A stretch of DNA of 15,324 nucleotides from Actinomycetes bacterium. Lineage in GTDB: Bacteria > Actinomycetota > Acidimicrobiia > Acidimicrobiales > Microtrichaceae. Below the pieces are notes generated by a model. That model was not told the origin of the DNA. It searched no databases and saw only the letters and a list, made by a program, of their open reading frames with translations. The position numbers and the translations under genes were made by a program. Below are positions 6,517-14,116 of the stretch, one piece after another; positions within the stretch are counted from its first letter, which is position 1, and every line of letters begins with the position of its first letter. Location of the stretch: contig JAEZFI010000048.1 in the NCBI GenBank assembly GCA_023437745.1, positions 1-15,324 on the forward strand, read 5' to 3'.

Positions 6517-7656
6517 GTGCTGACCGAGCCCGAGGTGATCGAGGCGCTGCGCCCGGTCGAGGATCCGGAGCTCCATCGCTCCATCGTCGAGCTGGGCATG
6601 GTGCGGGACATCCGGATCGACGGCGACGTCGTGGGGGTCACCATCGCCCTCACCGTGCCCGGTTGCCCGCTCAAGGCCGAGATCCAGAACCGGGTGACCG
6701 GGGCGATCGTCGCCGCCGGTGCGGCCTCGGTGGACCTCGAGTTCACGCACATGACCGACGAGGAGCGCGAGGTGCTCCGGCGCACCCTGCACGGCGACCC
6801 GGCGTCCACGGCGGGCACGCACGCGGGCCACGGTCACGCCGAGGGGCGCGCCATCCCGTTCGCCGACCCGTCGAGCCGCACCCGGGTGCTGCTCATCGCG
6901 TCCGGCAAGGGCGGCGTGGGCAAGAGCTCGGTGACCACCAACCTCGCGATCGCGCTGGCCCAGCGCGGCAAGTCCGTGGCGATCGTCGACGCCGACGTCT
7001 GGGGCTTCTCGATCCCACGGATGCTGGGCGTCGAGCGGCCGCCCGTCCTCATCGACGAGATGATCGTCCCGCCGGAGGTCCACGGCGTGCGCTGCATCTC
7101 GATGGGCTTCTTCGCCAAGGAGGACCAGGCCGTCATCTGGCGTGGGCCGATGCTCCACAAGGCGCTCGAGCAGTTCCTGACGGACGTCTACTGGGACGAG
7201 CCCGACTACCTGCTCGTCGACCTGCCCCCGGGCACGGGCGACGTCTCGATCTCGATCGCCCAGTACATGCCGCGGGCCGAGCTGTACGTGGTCACCACGC
7301 CGCAGCCCGCCGCACAGCGGGTCGCCCAACGTGCCGCGTTCATGGCCGAGAAGGTGCACCTCGAGGTCAAGGGCGTCATCGAGAACATGAGCTGGTTCAC
7401 GGGCGACGACGGCAAGCGCTACGAGCTGTTCGGCGCCGGCGGGGGACAGGAGCTGGCCGAGCGCGTCGACGTGCCGCTCCTCGGCCAGATCCCGCTCGTC
7501 CCGCAGCTCCGCGAGGGCTCCGACAGCGGGCGCCCGATCACCGCCGTCGCACCCGACAGCGAGGCCGCCCAGGCGTTCGCCGCCATCGCCGAGCGGATCG
7601 ACACGGAGCTCGCACCGACGCGCCGCTCGCACCCCGAGCTCCGCATCATGGGCTGA
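6517..7656 (+). CDS. mrp: Mrp/ApbC-family P-loop ATPase (Fe-S carrier type)
   Basis: A 379-residue cytoplasmic ATPase of the Mrp/NBP35 group, whose members carry and transfer [4Fe-4S] clusters. A MIP18/DUF59 domain occupies about 1-90 (VEDPELHRSIVELGMV, PGCPLKAEI). A His-containing linker (THAGHGH, 101-107) precedes the ATPase domain. That domain has the deviant Walker A GKGGVGKSS (130-138), DAD at 158-160, and PPGTGDVSISIAQ (237-249). The segment IENMSWF (288-294) is normally followed in ApbC-type proteins by a CxxC pair that binds the bridging cluster; here it reads TGDDGK with no cysteine. The only cysteines are Cys50 and Cys193. Start GTG 6517 is set by AAGGAG (6506-6511). It is divergent from the SufR-like gene, fitting an Fe-S role, but cluster binding by this protein is uncertain. 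Confidence 0.9.
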   Translation: MLTEPEVIEALRPVEDPELHRSIVELGMVRDIRIDGDVVGVTIALTVPGCPLKAEIQNRVTGAIVAAGAASVDLEFTHMTDEEREVLRRTLHGDPASTAGTHAGHGHAEGRAIPFADPSSRTRVLLIASGKGGVGKSSVTTNLAIALAQRGKSVAIVDADVWGFSIPRMLGVERPPVLIDEMIVPPEVHGVRCISMGFFAKEDQAVIWRGPMLHKALEQFLTDVYWDEPDYLLVDLPPGTGDVSISIAQYMPRAELYVVTTPQPAAQRVAQRAAFMAEKVHLEVKGVIENMSWFTGDDGKRYELFGAGGGQELAERVDVPLLGQIPLVPQLREGSDSGRPITAVAPDSEAAQAFAAIAERIDTELAPTRRSHPELRIMG

Positions 7657-7708
7657 CGCCCGAGCGGCGTAGAGTTCCGTCCGAACCGAACCACCCCCGG
7701 AGGACTTC

Positions 7709-7942
7709 GTGGACGTACGCATCGGCGTGACCCACTCGATGAGAGAGATCGAGATCGAGCTGGACGAGGCCACCGACCCGGCCGAGCTCAAGGCGACGGT
7801 CGACGAGGCCTTGTCGGACGACGACAAGGTCCTGTGGCTCACCGACAAGCGTGGACGGCAGGTCGGCATCCCCAGCAAGAAGGTCGGCTACGTCGAGATC
7901 GGATCGCCCACCGAGCACCGGGCCATCGGCTTCCACGCGTAG
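7709..7942 (+). CDS. DUF3107 family protein
   Basis: A 77-residue acidic protein matching DUF3107, a small family characteristic of Actinobacteria with no settled function. Recognisable points are the opening DVRIGVTHSMREI, the middle segment VLWLTDKRGRQVGIPSKKVGYVEIG (a predicted beta-rich half), and the closing HRAIGF. Start GTG 7709 follows GGAGGA (7699-7704) by four bases. A -10-like TAGAGT at 7670-7675 could start transcription here, after the Mrp stop, though no good -35 is present. The next gene, a Get3-like ATPase, starts one base after its stop, so it is the first gene of that cluster. No cysteine, membrane segment or enzyme motif is seen. Confidence 0.85.
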   Translation: MDVRIGVTHSMREIEIELDEATDPAELKATVDEALSDDDKVLWLTDKRGRQVGIPSKKVGYVEIGSPTEHRAIGFHA

Positions 7943-7943
7943 C

Positions 7944-8897
7944 GTGTCCGCCCTCGTCCCCATCCTCGATCGCCGCCTGGTCTTCGTGACCGGCAAGGGC
8001 GGCGTGGGGAAGACGACGGTGGCGTCGGCGCTGGCGATGCTGGCGGCCAACGAGGGCAAGCGGACGCTCGTGTGCGAGGTCGACGCCAAGGGCAACCTCG
8101 ACAACTTCTTCGGCGGCGAGGCGCTGACCTTCACGCCACGGGAGGTCGCCAAGAACCTCCACGCCATGGCGATGGACACCGAGGAGTCCCTCAAGGAGTA
8201 CCTGAAGCTCCAGCTGAAGGTGCCGCTCCTGGCGCGCCTCGGCCCGCTGGCGCGCACGTTCGACTTCGTCGCCACCGCGGCCCCGGGCGTGAAGGAGATC
8301 CTCACCGTCGGGAAGCTCACGTGGGAGGTGCGCGAGAACCACTACGACCTCGTCGTGGTCGACGCCTCCGCCACCGGTCACGTCGTGGGCCAGCTGGCCT
8401 CCCCCGTGGCGATGGCGGACCTCGTGAAGGTCGGCGTCGTCCGGCAGCAGACCGAGTGGATGATCGAGATGCTGACCGACCCCGCGACGACCGGCGTCGT
8501 GGTGGTGACGACGCCCGAGGAGATGCCGGTGAACGAGACGCTCGAGCTGATCGAGCGCCTCGGCAGCGAGACGACGATCGACGTGGCCGGCATCGTCGCC
8601 AACCGGGTCCTGCCCGAGCTCTTCACGCACGCCGACGAGGCGCTGTTCGACCGCATCGACACGCCCGAGGGGCGCGCGGCGCTCGTCGGCGTGCTGGGTC
8701 CCGGTGCCGATCCGGTGGTGGACGCCTCCGAGACGGCGATGTCGCTCCGTCGCTCCCGCGCCGCTCACCTGGCCCGGCTGCGCAGCGAGCTCCCGGCGGA
8801 GCTGCCGGTCTTCTACGTGCCGTACCTGTTCACCCGATCGACGGGCATCCGGACCACCCGCCAGGTGGCGGACTTCCTCGCCCAGGAGCTGCTCTGA
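7944..8897 (+). CDS. Get3/ArsA-like ATPase, first of pair (Rv3679/BagA-like)
   Basis: A 317-residue member of the ArsA/Get3 SIMIBI ATPase family. Its nearest known relation is probably the mycobacterial pair Rv3679/Rv3680 (BagA/BagB), related to eukaryotic Get3. The deviant Walker A GKGGVGKTT (17-25) keeps the signature Lys18. Further hallmarks are CEVDAKGNLDNFFG (44-57), LVVVDASATGH (136-146) in the switch II position, and VVVTTPEEMPVNET (186-199). No arsenite-binding cysteine set is apparent, so an arsenic efflux role is not supported. Start GTG 7944 lies one base after the DUF3107 stop and lacks a clear ribosome binding site, implying coupling. The stop overlaps the ATG of the second ATPase. 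It is shorter than that partner and probably forms a heteromer with it. Confidence 0.86.
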   Translation: MSALVPILDRRLVFVTGKGGVGKTTVASALAMLAANEGKRTLVCEVDAKGNLDNFFGGEALTFTPREVAKNLHAMAMDTEESLKEYLKLQLKVPLLARLGPLARTFDFVATAAPGVKEILTVGKLTWEVRENHYDLVVVDASATGHVVGQLASPVAMADLVKVGVVRQQTEWMIEMLTDPATTGVVVVTTPEEMPVNETLELIERLGSETTIDVAGIVANRVLPELFTHADEALFDRIDTPEGRAALVGVLGPGADPVVDASETAMSLRRSRAAHLARLRSELPAELPVFYVPYLFTRSTGIRTTRQVADFLAQELL

Positions 8898-10066
8898 TGG
8901 CGGCCCGTCGCACGGAACCGGAGGTGAGCCTCGAAGCCCTGGCGGCGTCGAAGGAGATCCTCGTGTCGACGGGCTCGGGCGGCGTCGGCAAGACCACGAC
9001 GGCGGCGGCGCTGGGGGCGATGGCGGCGACGCACCTCGGCGGCAAGGTGCTCGTCCTGACCGTCGACCCCGCCAAGCGCCTGGCGAACGCACTCGGGCTC
9101 GAGCGCTTCGGGAACAGCGAGAAGCAGGTCCCCGCCGAGCTCTTCGCCGCGGCCGGGGTCACGCCCCGGGGCGAGCTGTGGGCGGCGATGCTCGACACCA
9201 AGCAGAGCTGGGACGACCTGATCCGCCAGCACGCCCCCGATGCGGCGACCCGCGACGCCATCCTCGCCAACCCGCTCTACCTGAACCTCACCGGCAAGTT
9301 CATCCAGAGCCACGACTACGTCGCGATGGAACGGCTGTACGAGATCCACTCGGCCGGCCGGTACGACCTGATCGTGGTGGACACCCCGCCCACCCGGAAC
9401 GCAATCGACTTCCTCGACGCCCCCGAGCGGATGGCCGACTTCTTCTCGTCGCGGTTGCTGCGATGGCTCATCGCGCCGTACCGCTCGAAGGTCCTGAACT
9501 TCGCCTCGAAGCCGTTCTACTCGGTCGCGGACCGGATCCTGGGCTCGCAGTTCCTGTCCGACATCGCCGAGTTCTTCATCCTGTTCCAGTCCATGTACGA
9601 GGGCTTCGTGGAGCGTGCGACGGCGGTCGAGGCGCTGCTGGGCTCGGCATCGACCAGCTTCGTCGTGGTGTCGACGCTCGAAGCGGCCCCCGCACGCGAG
9701 GCCAACTTCTTCATGGAGCTGCTCACCGAGCGGAAGCTGCACCTCGGCGCACTCGTGCTCAACAAGGTGCTGCCCGACTCGCTCCGCAACCGCGAGGGGG
9801 GCAAGGCGGCGAAGCAGCTCTGCGCCGACGCGTCGGCTGCGGCAGCGGCCCTGGAGCCCGTCGTGGGCCCGGACCCGGCGCTCGAACGGGTGCTCGCGGA
9901 GCTGGGGGAGAACTTCATCAACTTCTCGGTCGTGGCCACCCGCGAGGCCGAGCAGCGGGCGGAGATGGGTCGGCTGCCCGACGTGGTCGCCACCGTCCCG
10001 GCGCTCGACGAGGACGTGGCGGACCTGAAGGGCCTGCTGCGGATCGGCGAGCACCTGTGGCGGTAG
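8897..10066 (+). CDS. Get3/ArsA-like ATPase, second of pair (Rv3680/BagB-like)
   Basis: A 389-residue ArsA/Get3-type ATPase. The P-loop reads GSGGVGKTT (26-34): the catalytic Lys32 is present, but the signature lysine two residues into the loop is Ser27. Other hallmarks are LTVDPAKRLANALGL (54-68), DTKQSWDDLI (100-109) and DTPPTRNAIDFLDAP (162-176). A hydrophobic, helical stretch at about 186-235 (LLRWLIAPYRS ... FFILFQSMYEGF) sits where Get3 proteins bind hydrophobic clients. In mycobacteria the homologous pair acts together; targeting of membrane proteins is suggested by homology but unproven here. ATG 8897 overlaps the preceding stop (TGATG). A histidine kinase gene follows seven bases after its stop. 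No cysteine-based metal site is apparent. Confidence 0.87.
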   Translation: MAARRTEPEVSLEALAASKEILVSTGSGGVGKTTTAAALGAMAATHLGGKVLVLTVDPAKRLANALGLERFGNSEKQVPAELFAAAGVTPRGELWAAMLDTKQSWDDLIRQHAPDAATRDAILANPLYLNLTGKFIQSHDYVAMERLYEIHSAGRYDLIVVDTPPTRNAIDFLDAPERMADFFSSRLLRWLIAPYRSKVLNFASKPFYSVADRILGSQFLSDIAEFFILFQSMYEGFVERATAVEALLGSASTSFVVVSTLEAAPAREANFFMELLTERKLHLGALVLNKVLPDSLRNREGGKAAKQLCADASAAAAALEPVVGPDPALERVLAELGENFINFSVVATREAEQRAEMGRLPDVVATVPALDEDVADLKGLLRIGEHLWR

Positions 10067-10073
10067 CGGCGGC

Positions 10074-11570
10074 GTGACCGTGAGCGAGGACGAGCCGCTC
10101 GACGTCCACCTCTCGGCGGCGGAGCGCGAGCACCTCCGCCTCCTCGTCGCCGACTGGGGCCTGCTGGCCGACCTCTGCTTCAGCGACCTGGTCCTGTACG
10201 TCCCGATGGGCGACGGGACGAGCCCGGCGTTCCTCGTGGCCGGTCACGTCCGCCCCGCCACCAGCCAGACGATCTACCACGAGGAGATCGTGGGGCAGGT
10301 GCGGTCCCCGGAGCAGCGTCCGCTGGTCGCCCACGCGTTCCTCCACGGCGAGCCCGCCGTCGCAGCCGTGGACAGCGTGCTCGCGGGTGAGCGCGTCAGC
10401 GTGCAGGCGCTGCCGGTCCGGTACCGGGACCGGGTGATCGCCGTGCTCGCGATCGAGGAGGCCGTGTCGTCGCGGCGGGAGCCCGGTCAACTCGAGTCGA
10501 CGTACCGCCGCGTGTTCGACCGCTTCGCCGCCATGATCCAGATCGGCACGTTCCCCTACGGCGTCGGCGACGAGCCGCTGCCCGACGCGCCACGGGTGGG
10601 CGACGGGGTCCTGGTGGCCGACGCGCTGGGCACCGTCGAGTACGCGTCCCCCAACGCGACGTCGGCGCTGACCCGGGCGGGCGTGACCGGCAACCTCGTC
10701 GGCCGGCCGCTCTCGGACCTGAAGCTGGGGCACTCGCTGGTCGCCGACGTGATGTTCGGGGCCCGACCCGGCTGGGGCGAGCTGGAACCGGCGCCCGAGG
10801 TGGTGCTGTCCGCCCGGTTGCTGCCGCTGCTCGACGGACCCGGCGGTTCGGTCGCCGGTCTCGTGGTGCTGCTCCGCGACGTCACCGACCTCCGGCGGCG
10901 GGACCGCCTGCTCCTCAGCAAGGACGCCACGATCCGGGAGATCCACCACCGGGTCAAGAACAACCTGCAGACCATCTCCTCGCTGCTGCGATTGCAGGGG
11001 CGCCGGATGACCGAGCCGTCGGCCAAGGTGGCGATCGAGGAGTCGGCCCGCCGGATCCGCTCCATCGCCGTGGTGCACGAGATCCTCTCGCGCGATGCGG
11101 GGGACGACGTCGCGTTCCTCGACGTCGCCCGGCCGTTGGTGCGGATGGTCGAGGAGGGCCTGGTGTCCTCGGAGCGGCCGGTGCGCTTCGAGCTGCGAGG
11201 TCAGCCACCGACCATGGCGTCACCGACGGCGACCGCGATGGCGGTCGTGCTCACCGAGCTCCTCCAGAACGTCGTGGAGCACGCCGTGCCCGACGAGCCC
11301 GACGCGGCGGATCCCGTCCACGTCGTGGTGCAGCTGGGCGGCGACAGCCGCGAGCTCGACGTGACGGTCACCGACGACGGCCGGGGCCTCCCCGACGGCT
11401 TCGACCCGGCGACGGCGCCCAGCCTCGGGATGTCGATCGTGCAGGCGCTGGTCACGTCCGAGCTGGGCGGCGAGATCGCTTTCGAGCCCGCGTCGCCGGG
11501 GGCCGTCCGCCCCGGCACCCGGGTGACGCTGCGGATCCCCCTCGCCGGCCCGGGAGCGCCGCCGCGCTGA
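10074..11570 (+). CDS. PdtaS-like sensor histidine kinase (GAF-PAS-HisKA_2-HATPase)
   Basis: A 498-residue soluble kinase with no transmembrane helix. The order is a GAF-like domain (about 15-160), a PAS-like domain (about 170-275, GVLVADALGTVEYASPNATSAL then a closing VVLLRDVTDL), HisKA_2 (about 280-365), and HATPase (about 375-492). The phospho-acceptor region is EIHHRVKNNLQTISSLLRLQ with His291. The ATP site shows ELLQNVVEHA (N box, Asn399), DDGRGLP (434-440) and SLGMSIVQALV (450-460). This layout matches mycobacterial PdtaS, whose partner PdtaR is an RNA-binding ANTAR regulator; no regulator gene lies in the window. GTG 10074 is used, with GTG 10080 an alternative. The gene is seven bases after the Get3-like pair, suggesting co-transcription. 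The signal sensed cannot be told from the sequence. Confidence 0.88.
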   Translation: MTVSEDEPLDVHLSAAEREHLRLLVADWGLLADLCFSDLVLYVPMGDGTSPAFLVAGHVRPATSQTIYHEEIVGQVRSPEQRPLVAHAFLHGEPAVAAVDSVLAGERVSVQALPVRYRDRVIAVLAIEEAVSSRREPGQLESTYRRVFDRFAAMIQIGTFPYGVGDEPLPDAPRVGDGVLVADALGTVEYASPNATSALTRAGVTGNLVGRPLSDLKLGHSLVADVMFGARPGWGELEPAPEVVLSARLLPLLDGPGGSVAGLVVLLRDVTDLRRRDRLLLSKDATIREIHHRVKNNLQTISSLLRLQGRRMTEPSAKVAIEESARRIRSIAVVHEILSRDAGDDVAFLDVARPLVRMVEEGLVSSERPVRFELRGQPPTMASPTATAMAVVLTELLQNVVEHAVPDEPDAADPVHVVVQLGGDSRELDVTVTDDGRGLPDGFDPATAPSLGMSIVQALVTSELGGEIAFEPASPGAVRPGTRVTLRIPLAGPGAPPR

Positions 11571-11589
11571 CCGGTCCCCGGCGCTCAGC
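11566..11589. terminator. Hairpin spanning two convergent stop codons
   Basis: GCTGA then CCGG (11566-11574) pairs with CCGG (11578-11581) and TCAGC (11585-11589), with a three-base bulge and a three-base loop. It includes the TGA of the kinase gene and the stop of the opposing HYR/RCC1 gene, so the two genes end within 14 bases of each other. The stem is short and lacks a T-run, so it is only a possible bidirectional terminator. Confidence 0.35.
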
Positions 11590-11624
11590 CGATCCCGTCG
11601 ACGGTGACGGGGAGGTTGGTGTTG

Positions 11625-12286
11625 GTGGAGGAGGGCGCAGGTGTGGGAGGTGCCGCCGCTGATGTTGGTGGCGCCGGTGAGTGCGGTCACGGGGGTGGGG
11701 GTGGTGGTGTCGGTGTTGGTGCCGTTGCCGAGTTGTCCGCCGAGGTTGTAGCCCCAGCAGCGGGCGGTGCCGTCGGTGAGGACGGCGCAGGAGTGGGAGT
11801 GGCCGGTGGTGATGTTGGTGGCGCCGGTGAGTCCGGTGACGGTGGCGGGGGTGTAGATGCGGCCGCCGGTGGTGCCGGTGCCGAGTTGTCCGCTGTTGAG
11901 ACCCCAGCAGCGGGCGGTGCCGTCGGCGAGGAGGGCGCACGTGTGGGAGCGGCCGGTGCTGATGGCGGTGGCGCCGGTGAGTCCGGTGACGGTGACGGGT
12001 GCGCCCGAGTAGGAGGGTGATGCGCTGCCGGTGCCGAGCTGCCCGTACTCGTTGGAGCCCCAGCAGCGGGCGGTGCCGTTGGTGAGGACGGCGCAGGAGT
12101 GGGTGGGGCCGGTGGTGATGTCGGTGGCGCCGGTGAGTCCGGTGACGGTGAGGGGCGAGTGGTTGGTGCCGCCGGTGGTGCCGCTGCCGAGTTGTCCGTA
12201 GAAGTTGTCGCCCCAGCAGCGGACGGTGGTGTCGACCATCAGGGCGCACGAGTGGGTGGCGCCCGCGGCGATCCGGACGGCGCCGA
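11625..12286 (-). repeat. RCC1-like repeats, about 4.5 copies
   Basis: Each unit is about 50-52 residues, read as GAT-I--G--H-CA-L-DGTARCWG-N--GQLG-G, with two conserved cysteines. The nucleotide segment encoding TGATNI repeats on the + strand at 11661, 11811, 11961 and 12117, giving periods of 150, 150 and 156 bases. Such repeats form beta-propeller blades; the last copy is cut short after its first cysteine. The near-identical nucleotide sequence makes this region prone to slippage, recombination or assembly collapse. Confidence 0.85.
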
Positions 12287-12297
12287 ACAACTCGGCG

Positions 12298-13473
12298 TCG
12301 TTCACGGTGACCGTGAACGAACCCGTCGCTTCGTTCCCCGCAGCGTCGACCGCGGTGCAGGTCACCTCGGTGTCACCCAGCGGGAACCGGCCCGGACCCG
12401 GAGTGCACATGACCGGCACCACCCCATCGACCACGTCCACCGCAGTGGCGCTCCAACCCACCGCCGCACCGCCGAGGTCCTCGGCGTCCACCGTCAACGA
12501 CGTCGGCACGCTCAGCACCGGCGGCGACTGGTCAGTGACGGACACGACGAACGAACCGGTCGCTTCGTTGCCGGCGGCGTCGACCGCGGTGCAGGTCACC
12601 TGGGTGTCGCCCAAGGGGAACCGGCCGGCGGCCGGAATGCAGGCGACCGGGAGCGCGCCGTCCACGTCGTCGACCGCGGTGGCCGTCCACGTCACGTCGG
12701 CACCGGTGGCGTCGGCCGCAGGCGCGGCGATGCCGGTAGGCAGGGCGAGCACCGGAGGAGTGAGGTCGGTGAACGCAACCGTCACGACGAACGCACCGTT
12801 CGCGACGTTGCCGGCAGCGTCGACCGCGGAGCAGCTGACCGTGGTGTCGCCGAGCGGGAACTCAACCGGCGTCGGCGAGCAGTGCACGGGCACCGCGCCG
12901 TCGACCGCGTCCACCGCCGTGGCGGTGAAGGTGACCGTGGCGCCCGTGGTGGTCGTGGCCGGTGTGACGATGTCGGCGGGCAGCGTGAGCACGGGCGGCG
13001 TCACGTCTGCGACGGTCACCGTGAACGATCCCGTCGCCTCGTTCCCCGCAGCATCGACCGCGGTGCAGGTCACCTCCGTGTCGCCGAGCGGGAAGGTGCC
13101 CGGGGCAGGGGTGCACTCCACGTCGACAGCACCGTCGACGGCGTCGGCGGCCGTCGCGTTCCAGGTCACCGCCGCGCCGTCGGGCCCGGTCGCCGGTGCG
13201 CTGATCCCCACGGGCAGGGTCAGCACGGGAGCGTCGACGTCAGCGTCCGTGACGGTCACGGTGAAGCTCCCCGACGCCTCGTTGCCGGCGGCATCGGACG
13301 TGCTGCACGTCACCTCGGTCGCGCCGAGCGGGAACAGGCCCGCTTCGGGACTGCAGCTCCGCCACCGGTCCGTCGACCGCGTCGGTGGCCGTGGCAGCCC
13401 ATGTGACCTGCCCTCCCGACGAGTCCGTCGCGACGACCGAGAAGTCGTCGGGCAGCGACAGCACCGGAGGCGT
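12298..13473 (-). repeat. Five tandem HYR modules
   Basis: There are five immunoglobulin-like HYR modules of about 78-82 residues. Each opens with a form of TPPVLSLP and contains AVDG-VPV-C-P-PG-FPLGDTEVTC, then AVDAAGNEATGSFTVTV. Two cysteines per module are conserved. The nucleotide period is roughly 230-245 bases. The module nearest the N-terminus holds the frameshift. HYR modules are typical of extracellular adhesion proteins. Confidence 0.88.
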
Positions 13474-13604
13474 GGTGTCCGGCCCGGGTGCAGGCGGCGG
13501 GACCGTACAGGCCATGGCCGTCACGGCCAACACAGCGACGACGACAACGAACGACGAACGACCTCGAACCGACACCAGCATCCCTCTCCGCAAGCCCGGG
13601 CGGA

Positions 13605-13634
13605 TGATTACCAGTGTTCACCAACTTGCGTCAA
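13605..13634 (-). promoter_or_regulatory. Candidate promoter of HYR/RCC1 gene
   Basis: On the - strand TTGACG (13634-13629) and TAATCA (13610-13605) are 18 bases apart, giving a transcript start near 13598 and a leader of about 17 bases before the ribosome binding site and ATG 13581. The -35 matches the consensus at five of six positions; the -10 is poor. Confidence 0.4.
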
Positions 13635-13731
13635 TCGGACTGCCAGAAGATTCGCCGAGACGGGCGGAGAGGACCTCGACACCCTTGCCGGGCGAACCAT
13701 TGCGCGGTCGGTCGACCTGTGCTCGGACGCG

Positions 13732-13763
13732 ACACGGCCCCGGTCCGGAGACCGGGGCCGTGT
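13732..13763 (-). terminator. Terminator hairpin downstream of whiB-like gene
   Basis: A perfect 14-bp stem pairs 13732-13745 (ACACGGCCCCGGTC) with 13750-13763 around a four-base loop (CGGA). It lies 19 bases beyond the stop of the - strand WhiB-like gene, so it should end that transcript. There is no T-run. It also separates whiB from the promoter of the HYR/RCC1 gene. Confidence 0.7.
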
Positions 13764-13782
13764 GCAGTTGAAGGAGATCGGA

Positions 13783-14073
13783 TCAGCTGGCGCGACGCTG
13801 CCGGGCGACCCATGCCCGGCGCAGCTTGCGGCGCTCCTCCTCGGAGGTGCCGCCCCAGACCCCGGAGTCCTGGTTGGTCATGAGCGCGAACTCGAGGCAG
13901 GGCTCCTTGGCGGAGCAGGTGTCGCACACGGCCTTGGCGTTGTCGATCTGCTCGATCGCGGGGCCGGTGGTGCCCACCGGGAAGAACAGGTCGGGATCGG
14001 TGTCCTGACACGCGGCGACATCGCGCCAGTCGTCATTGGCCAGCGACAGGGAGCGGCTCGAAGTGAGGGCCAC
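13783..14073 (-). CDS. WhiB-family Fe-S transcription factor (WhiB1-like)
   Basis: A 96-residue WhiB-like protein. Four cysteines at 22, 50, 53 and 59 (C-x27-C-x2-C-x5-C) are the usual ligands for a [4Fe-4S] cluster. The core reads LFFPVGTTGPAIEQIDNAKAVC, then CLEFALMTNQDSGVWGG, with the GVWGG turn at 71-75, and a basic C-terminal tail (RRKLRRAWVARQRR) for DNA contact. The sequence is closest in my recognition to WhiB1/WblE, which is usually essential and binds the main sigma factor. Start GTG 14073 follows GGAGG on the - strand with six bases between. The upstream region has a 19-bp palindrome, and a strong hairpin follows the stop. The paralogue assignment is good but not proven. Confidence 0.93.
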   Translation of the reverse strand: MALTSSRSLSLANDDWRDVAACQDTDPDLFFPVGTTGPAIEQIDNAKAVCDTCSAKEPCLEFALMTNQDSGVWGGTSEEERRKLRRAWVARQRRAS

Positions 14074-14116
14074 GATATCCTCCGGGGGAACGCGCAGATT
14101 CTGGGACAGGGATGTG

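Larger units (their letters stand above)
11585..13581 (-). pseudogene. HYR/RCC1-repeat lipoprotein gene with two frame disruptions
   Basis: The reading starts at ATG 13581 after GGAGAGGG (13582-13589) and encodes a lipoprotein signal (VVVVAVLAVTAMAC), a Pro-rich linker and the first HYR module. Between 13369 and 13355 the frame shifts, apparently by loss of two bases or gain of one. Translation then continues in a second frame through four more HYR modules and four full RCC1 repeats to about 11630. There the fifth RCC1 repeat breaks off after HTCALL. A third frame from about 11629 supplies a fitting tail (STNTNLPVTVDGIG) and TGA at 11587-11585. If the second frame is simply followed it would run antisense into the kinase gene to 11220, which is unlikely. 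The intact protein would be an exported adhesin-like or carbohydrate-binding surface protein. Either it is decaying or the repeats are mis-assembled. Confidence 0.72.

Noticed and set aside
5866..7878. Open frame of about 670 codons on the - strand across Mrp
   Set aside because: It is antisense to the well-supported Mrp gene and has Asp/Arg/His-rich shadow composition with no recognisable domain.
7944..10066. Arsenite efflux ATPases (ArsA) with an ars operon
   Set aside because: No ArsB, ArsC or ArsD gene is nearby and no arsenite-binding cysteine set is visible. The pair fits the Get3-like actinobacterial group better.
11220..11584. Extension of the RCC1 frame beyond 11585 into the kinase gene
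   Set aside because: The repeat pattern stops at HTCALL, and the extension is Arg-rich and antisense to the HATPase domain. Another frame gives a sensible end at 11585.
11600..13480. Regular repeats that might suggest a CRISPR array
   Set aside because: The periods (about 150 and 240 bases) are whole-codon protein repeats encoding RCC1 and HYR modules, with no short unique spacers.
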